Shown here: positions 1-8,739 of the stretch, piece after piece
Layout of the letters: each line of letters starts with the position of its first letter
Numbering within the stretch: the stretch's first letter is position 1
Assembly: GCA_021464525.1 (NCBI GenBank)
Contig: JADRCO010001302.1
Location: forward strand, 1-20,491
DNA: 20,491 nt
Direction: 5' to 3'
Source of the DNA: Rhizophagus sp. LPA8_4_AMF
Lineage: Eukaryota; Glomeromycota; Glomeromycetes; Glomerales; Glomeraceae
Made by a program: the position numbers and the translations under genes
The notes under the pieces: generated by a model
Databases searched by the model: none
Seen by the model: the letters and a program-made list of their open reading frames with translations, nothing else
Told to the model about the DNA's origin: nothing

Positions 1-1203
1 GAATTACGTAATTAATTACGATTTCGTAATTTCGGATTTCGGATTTGCCAATTGAATTTCGGAAACAACTATAGTCCTGTATAAAAGCATCCCTTTTTTG
101 CACGTAATTCCAGACAAACACACATAACGTAGGCCAAATTTGTCATAATTCTGGTAGGTACATTTGCTATTAAAAATAGATGATAGTTATGGAAATTCTA
201 ATTCAAGCGTTATCTCATCATGAATAAAATGAATTAAATAATGATGAAAATTTTTAATCCAACGCCAAAATTCATGTCGGCTAAAAGAATAAACATATTA
301 ATATTTTGTAAAAGCATTTTAAACTAATAAGATAATAAGATAATGAATTCTCTTATAAAAATGTAATATAAATTAAACTACTTATTTACTATATGTTTAC
401 TTATTCTGCAAGTCATTTCCATTGACAGTATGTGCACTGTCATCTACTGCGCCATCTGAATTTATTTGAATTTGATCAGGTGATTTGTGATCAATTAGAC
501 TCCTTCATTAATAAAAAATGAAACACAAAGAAGAATTAATAAGGAAGACATATCGGCATATTTAAAAAAACCCGTACTTTTTTTTTTAACAATAAACGGC
601 AAATTTTTGTAAGATAAAAAATACCGCGCAAAGATCTAAATAATAAAAAAAATAGAAACAAAAAAAAGTAAAAAAAACTAACAAAATAAGAAAAATCATT
701 ACTGTTAATATAGTGTTGGAGTCGTTATGAATCTAGGATTTCTAGGAATAGTCTTTAGGAATCAGAGTAGGAATCGGTTTATAAGCAAAAAACGAATGTG
801 CAAATTGTTGAAATGCCCTTGTGATACTGGGGAAGTGACAATGCACAGAGAGGTCAAACAAAGAAAAAAAACAAGCTGTTATATTAAATTCATTTTATTT
901 TGATTCACTTAATTTATTTCGCATTTATTGTAATTGTACAAAAATAATTTATTTTGTTTCGTATTCTTATAAAATTTACAAAAATACAAAAATAATAAAA
1001 AATTCTAATTTTGAATGTTTTAGTTTGGGCACGTTAAAAAACTTTTACATCAAAATTTTAATAATAAAAAAGTATAAAAAATGGAACAAAAAAAATATTT
1101 ATTGGTCGAAAAATTAAAAAAATACGTATACCACGAAAGAGTTAGATCAACACATGGATTAACAACAACAAATCGAGATATTTTCATAGCACATTCGTAA
1201 TAT
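1..1203. other. AT-rich intergenic stretch with minor signals
   Basis: No convincing gene is visible. The first 60 bases contain short degenerate repeats built from TTACG and ATTTCGG. A good TATA-like string, TATAAAAG, lies at 80-87, but no gene start follows within several hundred bases. A 35-codon + strand ORF at 796-903 begins with a cysteine-rich string (MCKLLKCPCDTG) that vaguely resembles zinc-knuckle pieces of transposon proteins; I cannot identify it. Most of the rest is A/T homopolymer-rich. Confidence 0.5.
397..501 (-). other. Possible terminal coding exon, unidentified
   Basis: Read on the minus strand this gives 34 codons and a TAA stop. The composition is balanced and hydrophilic: it opens SLIDHKSPDQIQINSDG and ends with NGNDLQNK. 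That is unlike the Lys/Phe/Ile-rich translations of AT-rich spacer nearby. A possible splice acceptor (AAG) lies just 5' of it on the minus strand (about 503-505), which would suit a last exon. I found no upstream exon of the same gene, so it may be a relic. Family unknown; this rests only on coding-like appearance. Confidence 0.25.
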
Positions 1204-1739
1204 ATGAAGAATCGATTATATATCGACTCAAAGGACAAAGCGGGCAATGGGACATTTTTGTGCTTATCTCATCTAAAACATATACAGTCCTTCGCTATGC
1301 CCGGACTAATTACAAAATTAATTGCTGATCATACTACTGACAATTTTTTTATTACTACATTTCTCACGTCTCAAAAAAGGTTACACAACCCTTTTAATGT
1401 CAATACAGCTATTCTCAAGATAAAAGCTGTTGCTAATAATTCAAGATTTGCTAAAAGTATATCTAACTTTTTCTTTTTTGTTTTCCAGATGATACTTTTA
1501 CATTATTTGATGACAAGCTTTATATAGAATTTGTAGAAAAAGGAGTGAGAGAAGGAAGATCTAGACTCCCCAAATATCCTTTGTTAACTTCACCTATAGA
1601 ACTGTCTATATATGCCGACAATAGTATATCTATCAAAAATCAAATACATAAGAGGATTAGTAAGGACCCAAGTACTAGTAATATACAGTACATCAAATTA
1701 ATATTGGTGGTAAAGAGAAAAAAATTAAAGTTATCCTAA
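1204..1739 (+). pseudogene. Possible RasGEF N-terminal (REM-like) gene fragment
   Basis: Two open blocks may be exons. The first (1204-1456) contains GLITKLIADHTTDNFFITTF followed by LTS, which by eye resembles the RasGEF N-terminal (REM) pattern of SOS-like exchange factors (KLI...D..F..TFLT). The second (from 1489) reads NDTFTLFDDKLYIEFVEKG and stays open to TAA at 1737-1739. The string between them has a GTATAT donor, a CTAAC branch-like site and a TTTTCCAG acceptor. The reading phase is right, but that intron would be only 32 nt, so the true donor may lie upstream. No catalytic RasGEF domain follows, so a fragment is more likely than a working gene. The family match is from memory and weak. 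Confidence 0.3.
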
Positions 1740-1915
1740 CGTAAACAGATAATATAAGTAAATCGATCTTTATCACGTGGTTTATAGTATTTTGATATTT
1801 TATGCACTATTGTACGAGCTTCTAAATTATGCAGTTTCCCGTGACTCGATCCGGCACTTAATTTTTTCCGAGTTCATCATTTTTGGTAAGATAATCTTTT
1901 TGTTCTACAGAATAA

Positions 1916-2044
1916 CATATCGGCGGATTTGTTTCATCACATGTCAGCCGAACATAGTAAATTAATTAGTGAACTGGGTTTTCCCATTTCTATAATAAAT
2001 TTGTTATAGCAAATGACATGTGATGAAACAAATCCGCCGATATG
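1916..2044. repeat. Perfect 31-bp inverted repeat with 67-nt loop
   Basis: Bases 1916-1946 and 2014-2044 are exact reverse complements over 31 positions (outer end CATATCGGCGG, inner end ACATGTCA) and are separated by 67 nt. A transcript of either strand could fold into a long hairpin. The arms are more GC-rich than their surroundings. It could be a small non-autonomous transposable element (MITE-like), the scar of an inverted duplication, or a small-RNA precursor. No protein is encoded in it and I see no clear flanking target-site duplication. Confidence 0.85.
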
Positions 2045-2252
2045 AGGAGTGCATGAAAGATAAAATGCAGTGTCAATAAATGTGACTTGTTTGTTTGGTA
2101 GTACCTAGTACTCAAAATCAGCAATATTTATGATGCAGCCAAAACGCCCACATATCGGAATACCGGAGTTTATTTTCTCTGAGTCAACTCTGAGTCATAA
2201 ATTGCTTTCTAATCCGGCTAAAATTTTTAGGGTATTGACGAAACATAGTATG

Positions 2253-2343
2253 GTTTAGGCATTGTTAATTGTAAAAGAATTTTTTATTATCTAGTTTAGG
2301 CATTGTTTTTTTATAATTGTAAGAAAAAGAATTTTTATTAATC
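2253..2343. repeat. Imperfect tandem duplication of about 41-50 bp
   Basis: Two adjacent units each begin GTTTAGGCATTGTT and continue through an AATTGTAA...AAGAATTTTT...TTATTA pattern. The first is 2253-2293 and the second runs from 2294 to about 2343, with small T/A insertions in the second. This is typical local duplication in spacer DNA. No function is apparent. Confidence 0.7.
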
Positions 2344-2511
2344 TCGTTTGTTAATGAATAATACATTTATGAAAAAACATGTAAGCTTTAACATAACATA
2401 TAACTCTAAGTTAACACAGTTAAAGTTTTTCTAATACTATTTTTGTAATCTAAAGAAAAAAAGGATTATATTGAAGTATCAAAATAATTCATTAATGAAA
2501 TTTTGTTGAAA

Positions 2512-2994
2512 TCAGATAGTATTATTGGAAAAATTGTAAATATCTCCCGTTGAAACTGCTTGTGATACATCGTTTTCAATATTTTCATGTTGAGAAGAAC
2601 TCGTATTTTCATTTGAATCCGATCTCATTTCTCTTTCAGGAATGTAGAGATAAGAAGGAAGAATTTGTTTTAAATTTCGTTCGAGATTTAATTTCTGACT
2701 TGTGGTTAACGCATAGTTGCGTTTCAAGTCATTTACATCAAAATCTCTTCCATAAATTTCCTTATTTAAAATATTAATAATCAAAGTATGTGATAATGAT
2801 TTACATGTAACATGAAATCTCTGCTTGTAAAAGAACTCGTAATCATAATCATAGATATAATCTTGTAAAGGTATTTTACAAGTTATATGATAAAACCTAT
2901 TGTCGTTTGGTGGTTGATAAAATAATTTAATTCCATCATTCAATTGCGAATCATCTTGTTTAGATTGAACTTCTGAAGAATTCATGTTCACCAT
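2512..2994 (-). CDS. Small hypothetical protein, paralogue of the neighbour
   Basis: A 160-residue single-exon ORF with an ATG start. Its core (about residues 24-115) matches the protein encoded at 3079-3408: both have FYQPPND, FYHIT, the identical block LNKEIYGRDFD, then NDLKR and QKLNLE followed by a Leu-Pro. Conservation of protein sequence between the copies supports real coding. This copy carries an extra Ser/Asn/Glu-rich tail (about 119-160) that the neighbour lacks. No signal peptide or membrane segment is visible. The two genes lie head to tail on the same strand with 84 bp between them, consistent with tandem duplication. I do not recognise the domain; it may be a lineage-specific family. 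No function is proposed. Confidence 0.6.
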   Translation of the reverse strand: MVNMNSSEVQSKQDDSQLNDGIKLFYQPPNDNRFYHITCKIPLQDYIYDYDYEFFYKQRFHVTCKSLSHTLIINILNKEIYGRDFDVNDLKRNYALTTSQKLNLERNLKQILPSYLYIPEREMRSDSNENTSSSQHENIENDVSQAVSTGDIYNFSNNTI

Positions 2995-3078
2995 GTTTGG
3001 ATTACTGATTAAACGTCAAATAAATAAATACCATGATATTAATATAAAATTTTTTATTTTTTTGTATTAGTAAACTTT

Positions 3079-3408
3079 TTATAGTAAGGACACAAACCTA
3101 TTTAAAATTTGATCTTGTAGGATAGGAAGATCTTGTCTCAAGTGTAGCTCGAGATTTAATTTTTGATCCCATTTTAACGCATTTTTGCGTTTCAAGTCAT
3201 TTGCGTCAAAATCTCTTCCATAAATTTCCTTATTTAACATATTTACGATCAAAGGATGTAATAATAGTTTACATGCAACATGATACCCCTGGTAATAGAA
3301 ACCGTAATCGTAATTAATTTCCCAGAGACAATTTTGTATAGTTATATGATAAAAATTATCATCATTTGGTGGTTGGTAAAAAAATTTCTGCGTTGGTTGA
3401 ATATCCAT
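3079..3408 (-). CDS. Small hypothetical protein, tandem paralogue
   Basis: A 109-residue ORF with an ATG start, paralogous to the gene at 2512-2994. It shares FYQPPND, FYHIT, the invariant LNKEIYGRDFD and the NDLKR/QKLNLE segment. It ends shortly after the shared core (tail ILNRFVSLL) and lacks the acidic, serine-rich C-terminus of its partner. Either the tail was lost or an intron near the 3' end is being read through; no convincing donor/acceptor pair was chosen. A TATA-like run (TATTTTATAAG read on the minus strand, about 3487-3497) lies about 80 bp upstream of the start. Function is unknown. Confidence 0.55.
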   Translation of the reverse strand: MDIQPTQKFFYQPPNDDNFYHITIQNCLWEINYDYGFYYQGYHVACKLLLHPLIVNMLNKEIYGRDFDANDLKRKNALKWDQKLNLELHLRQDLPILQDQILNRFVSLL

Positions 3409-3642
3409 CGTAAAATATTTTACTTGAGACGTAAAATTGTATTCTATATTAGTAATGAATAAGTTGTTTATAAAAAAAATGCACCCTTATAAAATATAAC
3501 TTGAGTTGTTTGTAAAAGAAAGGACGAGAAAGAAGGAAAGTAATAACAAGCGATGATTAAAAAATATATATATAACTGGTCACGTCAATTAAATATTCTT
3601 AAATTTGGAAATGAGAAATTTATTGCTTATTGGTTATTGATA

Positions 3643-3644
3643 TT

Positions 3645-3686
<42 letters not shown>
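3643..3686. repeat. Poly(T) homopolymer tract
   Basis: A run of 14 T, one C, then 29 T. On the opposite strand this would be a poly(A) stretch and could mark an old retrotransposed tail. No target-site duplication was found on inspection, so it may equally be simple slippage expansion. Confidence 0.9.
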
Positions 3687-3944
3687 GTTAATCTTTATAT
3701 AATAAAATCAAAAATAAATCTTTGAATAAAAAAATTTTGAGTCCATTCATTTAATAATAGAATGAATGTTATTAACTTTTTAAAGAGGATTATTTTCGTC
3801 CACTATATAACAATTTCATGGAGCAAATTAATTAAACTTATAAATAATTTTAAACTTGAGACGATAAATCATATCTTTCAACTAAAAATTATTTAGTAAT
3901 TATGCACTAACTCTATTATTCAGTATTAAATAGAATTTTATTCT

Positions 3945-4055
3945 CTAAAAAAAAAGAACATTGAGAAAATGTTCAGAAGAATTTCCCAATAATTCATAAT
4001 TGAAACGTCTTGCTACCTTCGGTCGTAATTGACGTTTAGCGTTAGCAATCCTCAT
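3945..4055 (-). other. Short coding-like ORF, unidentified
   Basis: 36 codons from ATG plus stop, read on the minus strand. The start MRIANAKRQLRPKVARRFNY is basic and looks like genuine protein rather than spacer translation, but the last codons run into a poly(T) string (VLFF). The frame is open about nine codons further upstream, so this may be a truncated exon. It is upstream of, and on the same strand as, the small paralogue pair, but no sequence link is visible. No family assigned. Confidence 0.25.
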
Positions 4056-4256
4056 TAATCTATTATTTAACCAACAAGACTAAATTCTATAAAATTTCCA
4101 TTTTGGTAAGGTCGACTATAGGCCAATTTTGATTTCAAACCAGTGTATAATCTCCGATACTTTAGGTTACACTAATATTATTTGGCGATTTAGCCGGAGT
4201 TATAAAAATTTTTGAATTTTGCGCCTTCTTAATTCTGGTCGGAATTAGATTTTGGC

Positions 4257-5350
4257 CTAGCACAAATTGTAATCTGTCTCGCGCTGATTGGCTAATTTAT
4301 AAGTACGGTCGTAAGGGTGACGTATACAAGCTTTGCTCGCTAAAAATGCAATAATTTCTAGATATGGCCCACATTGTGGTCTATTAATCCGAACTCCGAA
4401 GAATAACAGTATCGGTACATCGAAGTTTTTTATTGGCTGTGCGCAAACTCTTAAAAGATATGCGCAAAAAGGATTATTATACTTAAAGGATTGGAAAAAT
4501 GTTTCCTTTATAACGACGAAAAAGAAACATGACCGTATGTGGAAATGCCCTGTTATTCTCAAAATTCTAGCCAACATATTTGACAAACACAAGCAGATCC
4601 TTTATACTTTATTTTCTTCAGAATACGGCAAATTGAGGAATTGTTCAATGGACAACTATTCCCAATTTCAACTTAACAGAAACTCATCCACTTCATTTGT
4701 TATTACATAGTATTAAGAACTAGTGTCTATTGTCTATTATTACCGCGCATGTGAATTCACAAAAGAAAATCAAACTTCCTTTTTTATATAATTTACATCT
4801 TGACATATATAAATCGATTCAGAAAAAATGCAATAAAAAATTTAAAATTTGGAAACAGACCAACAATATTAATAAAAGATCCTTTAGCACTTTTAAACGA
4901 ACCCAAAAAGATAATTCAAGACAACAGCTGAATAATGCAACTTGCGATCATCATATGATCACCACTTATTCGAATTATTCGAATTCATTCAATGACAATA
5001 GGAACAAAATATATCAAGATGTTTTATTTATACGATGGACTTGTTCAAATTTTTTACATAATGGGCCTTGGTTTTCACATTTTATGATGATGATGACTTC
5101 TATGATTAATGGATGGTTATATATTTTTTCTCAATCACACGTTTCGCTTTCTATAGAGATAAATTTTCATATATTTCGGAAAAAGAAAGATTAAAAGCAC
5201 GATTTGTTTTGTGCATTAATATATTAAACAAAGATAACAAAGATTGTGTTTATATTGCTTGGTAATAAAGTCGCGTGAAGTAACGTGATTGACTATTTTC
5301 AAGTTAACTTCATTATTTCTTCTTCACATTTTATCTTAGATATTTAATTT
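4257..5350. other. Unassigned region with open but unconvincing ORFs
   Basis: Open frames exist on the + strand at 4333-4710 (ATG start at codon 1) and 4730-5194 (its first codon is TTG, not ATG), with a minus-strand overlap at 4257-4592. None shows a recognisable domain, and the minus-strand frame is simply antisense to 4333-4710. The stretch 4260-4450 has balanced composition and two ATTGGCT strings (inverted CCAAT boxes, near 4286 and 4432). It looks more like repeat or promoter-type DNA than a gene. The 4333-4710 frame could be a real small gene, but I have no supporting evidence. Confidence 0.35.
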
Positions 5351-6090
5351 TCACTCTTCCGACATCACTATATGAGCGACCTCGTTTCCTTCATTTTCAA
5401 TTTCATTGTCTATGTCGAAAGGTAGGTCCGTTTTTATGACGTTCGTTCTTAACAAAGTCATCAGTTTAGATTAACCAAAGGGTTGCTTAATACAATTGCT
5501 TTTCTAAAATAAAATAAAATAAAAATAATAGTAGAATTATATATTATAAGCGTGTAAAAAAAAATTATATATTACTAAATGTTAAATGACATTGTCATAC
5601 CTGCTAAAAATGCTTATTTACAATTTACTAATGAAAATAAAATTCACACTTGGAAATTCATTACATTTTCCACCGTCTTGCTTTAAATTGATGTCATGTG
5701 AAAAAAAAAAAATCGACCATCAATTATCGACCCTCCGCGTATAATCTTATTTATAATTTACATGCTAATCATTAATAACTATTATGGTTAAAAGTTAATA
5801 GTATATCTTCTCGTGATTCGTCCAAAGTTTCGCCCAATTCTCAAATATTTGATTTTTCCTTTACGCGGCCGCAGCATCTTCCGTTGGTTATGGAATTTTC
5901 TTGGTTCCGATCGTCGATCTCACGTGGGTGTTCTTGGTTTAACACACTTGGATTTTCTGTGGTGATGAACAGTCTACTTAATCTTATGGTTCATGGGATT
6001 TGATGGGTGTAAGACTGTAGGTTTCGGATAGTCGGTCTTGGATTTTGACTTTAAGATCGAGACATACAGGATTAGTGTTAGATTATACTA
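5351..6090 (-). pseudogene. Decayed minus-strand gene, unidentified
   Basis: Several protein-like segments occur in order on the minus strand but in different frames and broken by stops. They are KVKIQDRLSETYSLTPIKS (about 6050-5995); LFITTENPSVLNQEHPRE continuing through EIDDRNQENSITNGR to a stop, then ELGETLDESREDILLTF (about 5970-5785); HDINLKQDGGKCNEFPSVNF (about 5700-5640); and an acidic end segment DLPFDIDNEIENEGNEVAH that finishes with a TGA at 5351-5353. The composition is hydrophilic and unlike spacer. The GC content around 5860-6060 is locally raised. I read this as one gene broken by frameshifts and AT-rich insertions. It could also be pieces of more than one gene, or include real introns. 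Family unknown; possibly a repeat-associated protein. Confidence 0.4.
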
Positions 6091-6187
6091 GGATAGTTTT
6101 TTTTATTTCTGTTTTAGTTTAGTTTTGACCTTTTACTGTGCGACTTTTTTTAACAGCAAAATATTAATGAATAAACTAAATTAATAA

Positions 6188-6710
6188 AAATTACCTAACC
6201 TAGAATTCCCAAAAGAAGTCCCAAGTTTGAACCTATTGGACCAGTTTGTTAACATCACTAATATTAGCCACCTACTCAATCAACGAAAGCATCCCGAATT
6301 AAGCTATACATTGATGATATACTCCGCAGGACAAAAAAATATGGGCCAGTTGTGGACAGTAACGAAGTTATGCGGTGTGGATACATTTCAACAATCTTAC
6401 GTATGGCTGTAAGTCTTTAATCACACCTCAGGTGAATATAATTGGCAAAGAAAAAACACTGGGCGTGATGGTTACACAATCAAAAATTATCAGTGAAATG
6501 TTGGGGGAAATAATTTGCATAGCTGAGGGAAAACAAAATCAGGCAACAATAGGTAGAACTTAGTACAATGTCGGAGTGCTTGTGATGTAGGTGACATCAT
6601 TTTTTTCGTTACAGTTAATCGTTCAGTATTGCTATCTTGGACATGCTCGAGAAAAGCGAAAGGCTGATGAAGCGTTCGATGAGATTGTAACTGAAGAAGG
6701 CATTTTTTTT
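6188..6710 (+). pseudogene. Frameshifted relic of an EGKQ-motif family (Crinkler-associated, nuclease-like)
   Basis: Four collinear segments lie in changing frames. LPNLEFPKEVPSLNLLDQF (from 6191) shifts to KYGPVVDSNEVMRCGYISTI (ending in a stop at 6418-6420). That shifts to IIGKEKTLGV...EIICIAEGKQNQATIG, then to NLVQCRSACDV (6557-6589), and finally AREKRKADEAFDE (about 6645-6685). From memory, this order matches a large Rhizophagus family with the consensus (I/V)ICITEGKQNQ followed by a QLESA segment and a KRKADEAF linker. The ExK in AEGK would fit a PD-(D/E)XK nuclease-type core, as proposed for some Crinkler C-terminal domains; that link is inference. At least three frameshifts and internal stops make it non-functional. 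It is convergent with the Crinkler-kinase relic at 6990-8319. Confidence 0.7.
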
Positions 6711-6989
6711 TATATAATAAATTCTGTCATGACATTTTATTACAATACAAAAAAAAATATATTTATAAAAACTAATATACCGCTACTTCGATAATATGGT
6801 CCATTATTTCTCATTTTATAAGATTTTTATTTGCTTATGCAATTGTTTGTTGTACTACATTATATAAATCCGATGAAAAAGATAAATCTCACATAAAATT
6901 GATATTAGTTTTAAAAAAAAAACAATAAAACATTTAAAAATTAGAATCAAAATAGAAATATTATCTCCCCCTATTCTATTTCATTTAAA

Positions 6990-8319
6990 CTATCTAGTTC
7001 TGTTCACTAATCCAGTCATCTTTATAGCATCAGCTGCAGTTGGTCGTTGATTAGAACATTCACTCATCAATTTATTACGAAAATGTTGAGCACTTTTAGA
7101 AAGTTGAAAATCAATTCTATAATCATCCAGATCATCCAGATATCATCCGATACTTGACACGGATCGGTCCCATCTTCTTCATATTCCAGAGCTGCAATGT
7201 TAATATACTAGTTCTTTATAACAATAATAGTAATAATTAGTTAATAAGCTTAACTATCAGTTCGATTAGCCAGTATTACTACTTTACCTTGTTTTTCCAA
7301 TTCTAGCAGCTTCTTCAAAGTCAATTAACATCCATTTACCATTATGAGGTTACTACATTCTCCCAGCGAATGTCTCGATGGACAACCCCCTCCTTATGAA
7401 GATTATCTGCAATTTTAAGTATATCAAGTATTGCACATTGCAGTTCAACTTCATTTTTAGGAATACTTAAATTATCCAATTGGTTCCAAACTTAAGTGAA
7501 TCACATTTTTACTTGCTCTATAGTAGTCAATTTCCTGATAATGCCCTAAACGTGGAAGAATTTCTTTGTAAAGAGTCTCATGGAATAATTAATAGAATAA
7601 AATGGTGGGCTGGTAATTTCTTTAGTAGTGGTTCGTTAAGGCACTGATTAATATTATCACAACTGACTGGATGATCAAAAGGACGCAAGATAGTTAGTAA
7701 AAATTCGCGTGTCTTTTTATGTATATTTCCTAGAGTTAAATCTTTTATGAGTTTGTAAAGGAAAAAGAATATGACTGTTACATTAAAAATCAAATAAAGC
7801 TATACTTGAAACAAAACAAAACCTAACCTTTGATCTTTATCCTTTGTTTGGAATATCTGAGCTTTATCCTTTTATTTGAAATTTTTAAAAAAGATGAAAG
7901 CACCAATAAAATCAATAGATAATTTACATAAGAAGCAACAAAATGAAGAGATAAAACATTGGGAGATACTTACCAGTGGAGGTAGAGACTACGAAGATAT
8001 GAAGATATCCCTCCTTAGGCTTTTGCTGTCGTTGTTATTATATTCATTGAAATTAAACATAGGATTATCATTCATCTTTTCGCTCTTATCATAATTTTTA
8101 ATATCATCTTCGGTAGAAATGTTGTCAATTTCATGGAAGTTGAGTTCAACTTTCCAGACATTCATTGCGGTTATTCCACTTTTTTCGGAGAGAACTTCCT
8201 TGAATCCTGCAACGGTTAATCCATTAAATTTGATTTGAAAATCATATTCGACAAAGAAAATAATGAAAATATTAGTAGGAGCTTGTCCTAGTACTAAACA
8301 TTTTAATGAAAAATGACAT
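6990..8319 (-). pseudogene. Broken Crinkler (CRN) protein with kinase-like C-terminus
   Basis: The minus strand starts near 8319 with ATG, then (one base out of frame) LKCLVLGQAPTNIF and later MNVWKVELNF. These match the CRN N-terminal domain pattern: a hydrophobic strand plus CLVLG, and a closing LWKV motif. After an acidic linker (STEDDIKNYD) there is a stop, and a consensus GTAAGT donor at 7973. A kinase-like part follows: EPLLKKLPAHHF, then YKEILPRLGHYQEIDYYRAS, AILDILKIADNLHKEGVVHR, the catalytic loop HRDIRWENV, then LIDFEEAARIG (DFE where classic kinases have DFG), DGTDPCQVSDDIW, and CSNQRPTAADAI (subdomain XI-like). It ends with TAG at 6990. Several frameshifts and stops interrupt it, including one at a small ATCATCCAG duplication near 7124-7141. 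CRN proteins are effector-like proteins of oomycetes and some fungi; this copy cannot make a full product. Confidence 0.75.
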
Positions 8320-8568
8320 TATATTCCTGTAAAAGAGATTATAAAAGTTTCAAAAGTTTTAAGAAAATTTGAGAGAAAGTTTGCAAGAAGTCTAGGATAT
8401 AATATAAACATTTTATATACCTTTCTGTTGATAGTCTCTCGCATACGTAAACCAGCAGATAATATAGATATAGTGAAAAAAGTAATTTATCAGCATATGA
8501 AAAAAAAAATCATCACTCATTAGATTGATTCCAGGGTATTTATTAAAAAAGGTTACGTAATTTTTAGG

Positions 8569-8588
8569 TCGTACGAGTGGTCGTACGA
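8569..8588. repeat. Pair of TCGTACGA palindromes
   Basis: The perfect 8-bp palindrome TCGTACGA occurs at 8569-8576 and 8581-8588, start to start 12 bp apart, within a tandem GGTCGTACGA-type repeat. Flanking GGTC and GACC extend the symmetry imperfectly. This could be a dimeric protein-binding site, or just a local duplication. It lies about 250 bp upstream of the minus-strand CRN relic start and just before the + strand fragment at 8608. Confidence 0.5.
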
Positions 8589-8607
8589 TTGACCGTATTA
8601 CTTGTGA

Positions 8608-8739
8608 TACATATTATATTTATTTTCTCCGCCTAAACGTTTAAAAGAAACCAAAGTATCGCAGCTTGAACGAAGCGAAGTGTTAACGAAAAAATTATTT
8701 AAGTCCGGACGAGACATTACGCAATTAAAAAATGAATGA
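8608..8739 (+). other. Coding-like C-terminal fragment, unidentified
   Basis: An open frame of 43 codons ending in TGA. Its last 34 residues are strongly protein-like and charged: PPKRLKETKVSQLERSEVLT, then KKLFKSGRDITQLKNE. Helical, possibly coiled-coil character is suggested by the Leu/Lys/Glu spacing. There is no ATG in frame upstream before a stop at 8605-8607. It is therefore either a last exon whose acceptor I cannot place or a relic. No family is recognised. Confidence 0.3.

Larger units (their letters stand above)
1740..2511. other. Non-coding region with repeat-like sequence
   Basis: No gene is supported. The region holds the inverted repeat at 1916-2044 and the tandem duplication at 2253-2343, listed separately. 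The stretch 2111-2160, with less biased composition and the string AAACGCCCACATATCGG, looks like dispersed repeat sequence. The octamer CATATCGG also forms the outer end of the inverted repeat and appears at 549-556. I cannot test copy number from one window. Confidence 0.45.
3409..4256. other. Intergenic region with poly(T) tract
   Basis: AT-rich spacer upstream of the small paralogue pair. It contains the long homopolymer at 3643-3686 and a short coding-like minus-strand ORF at 3945-4055, both listed separately. From about 4085 the base composition becomes less biased (for example GGCGATTTAGCCGGAG near 4182), suggesting old repeat or mobile DNA. No complete gene is supported. Confidence 0.45.

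Noticed and set aside
1050..1247. 65-codon minus-strand ORF
   Set aside because: AT-driven composition, no homologue recognised, and it overlaps the better-supported + strand fragment.
4257..4592. 111-codon minus-strand ORF
   Set aside because: Overlaps another open frame on the + strand in repeat-like DNA; neither shows a domain, so no gene was called.
7876..8094. 72-codon + strand ORF
   Set aside because: Antisense to the Crinkler relic's linker and intron; the minus strand carries the recognisable protein motifs.
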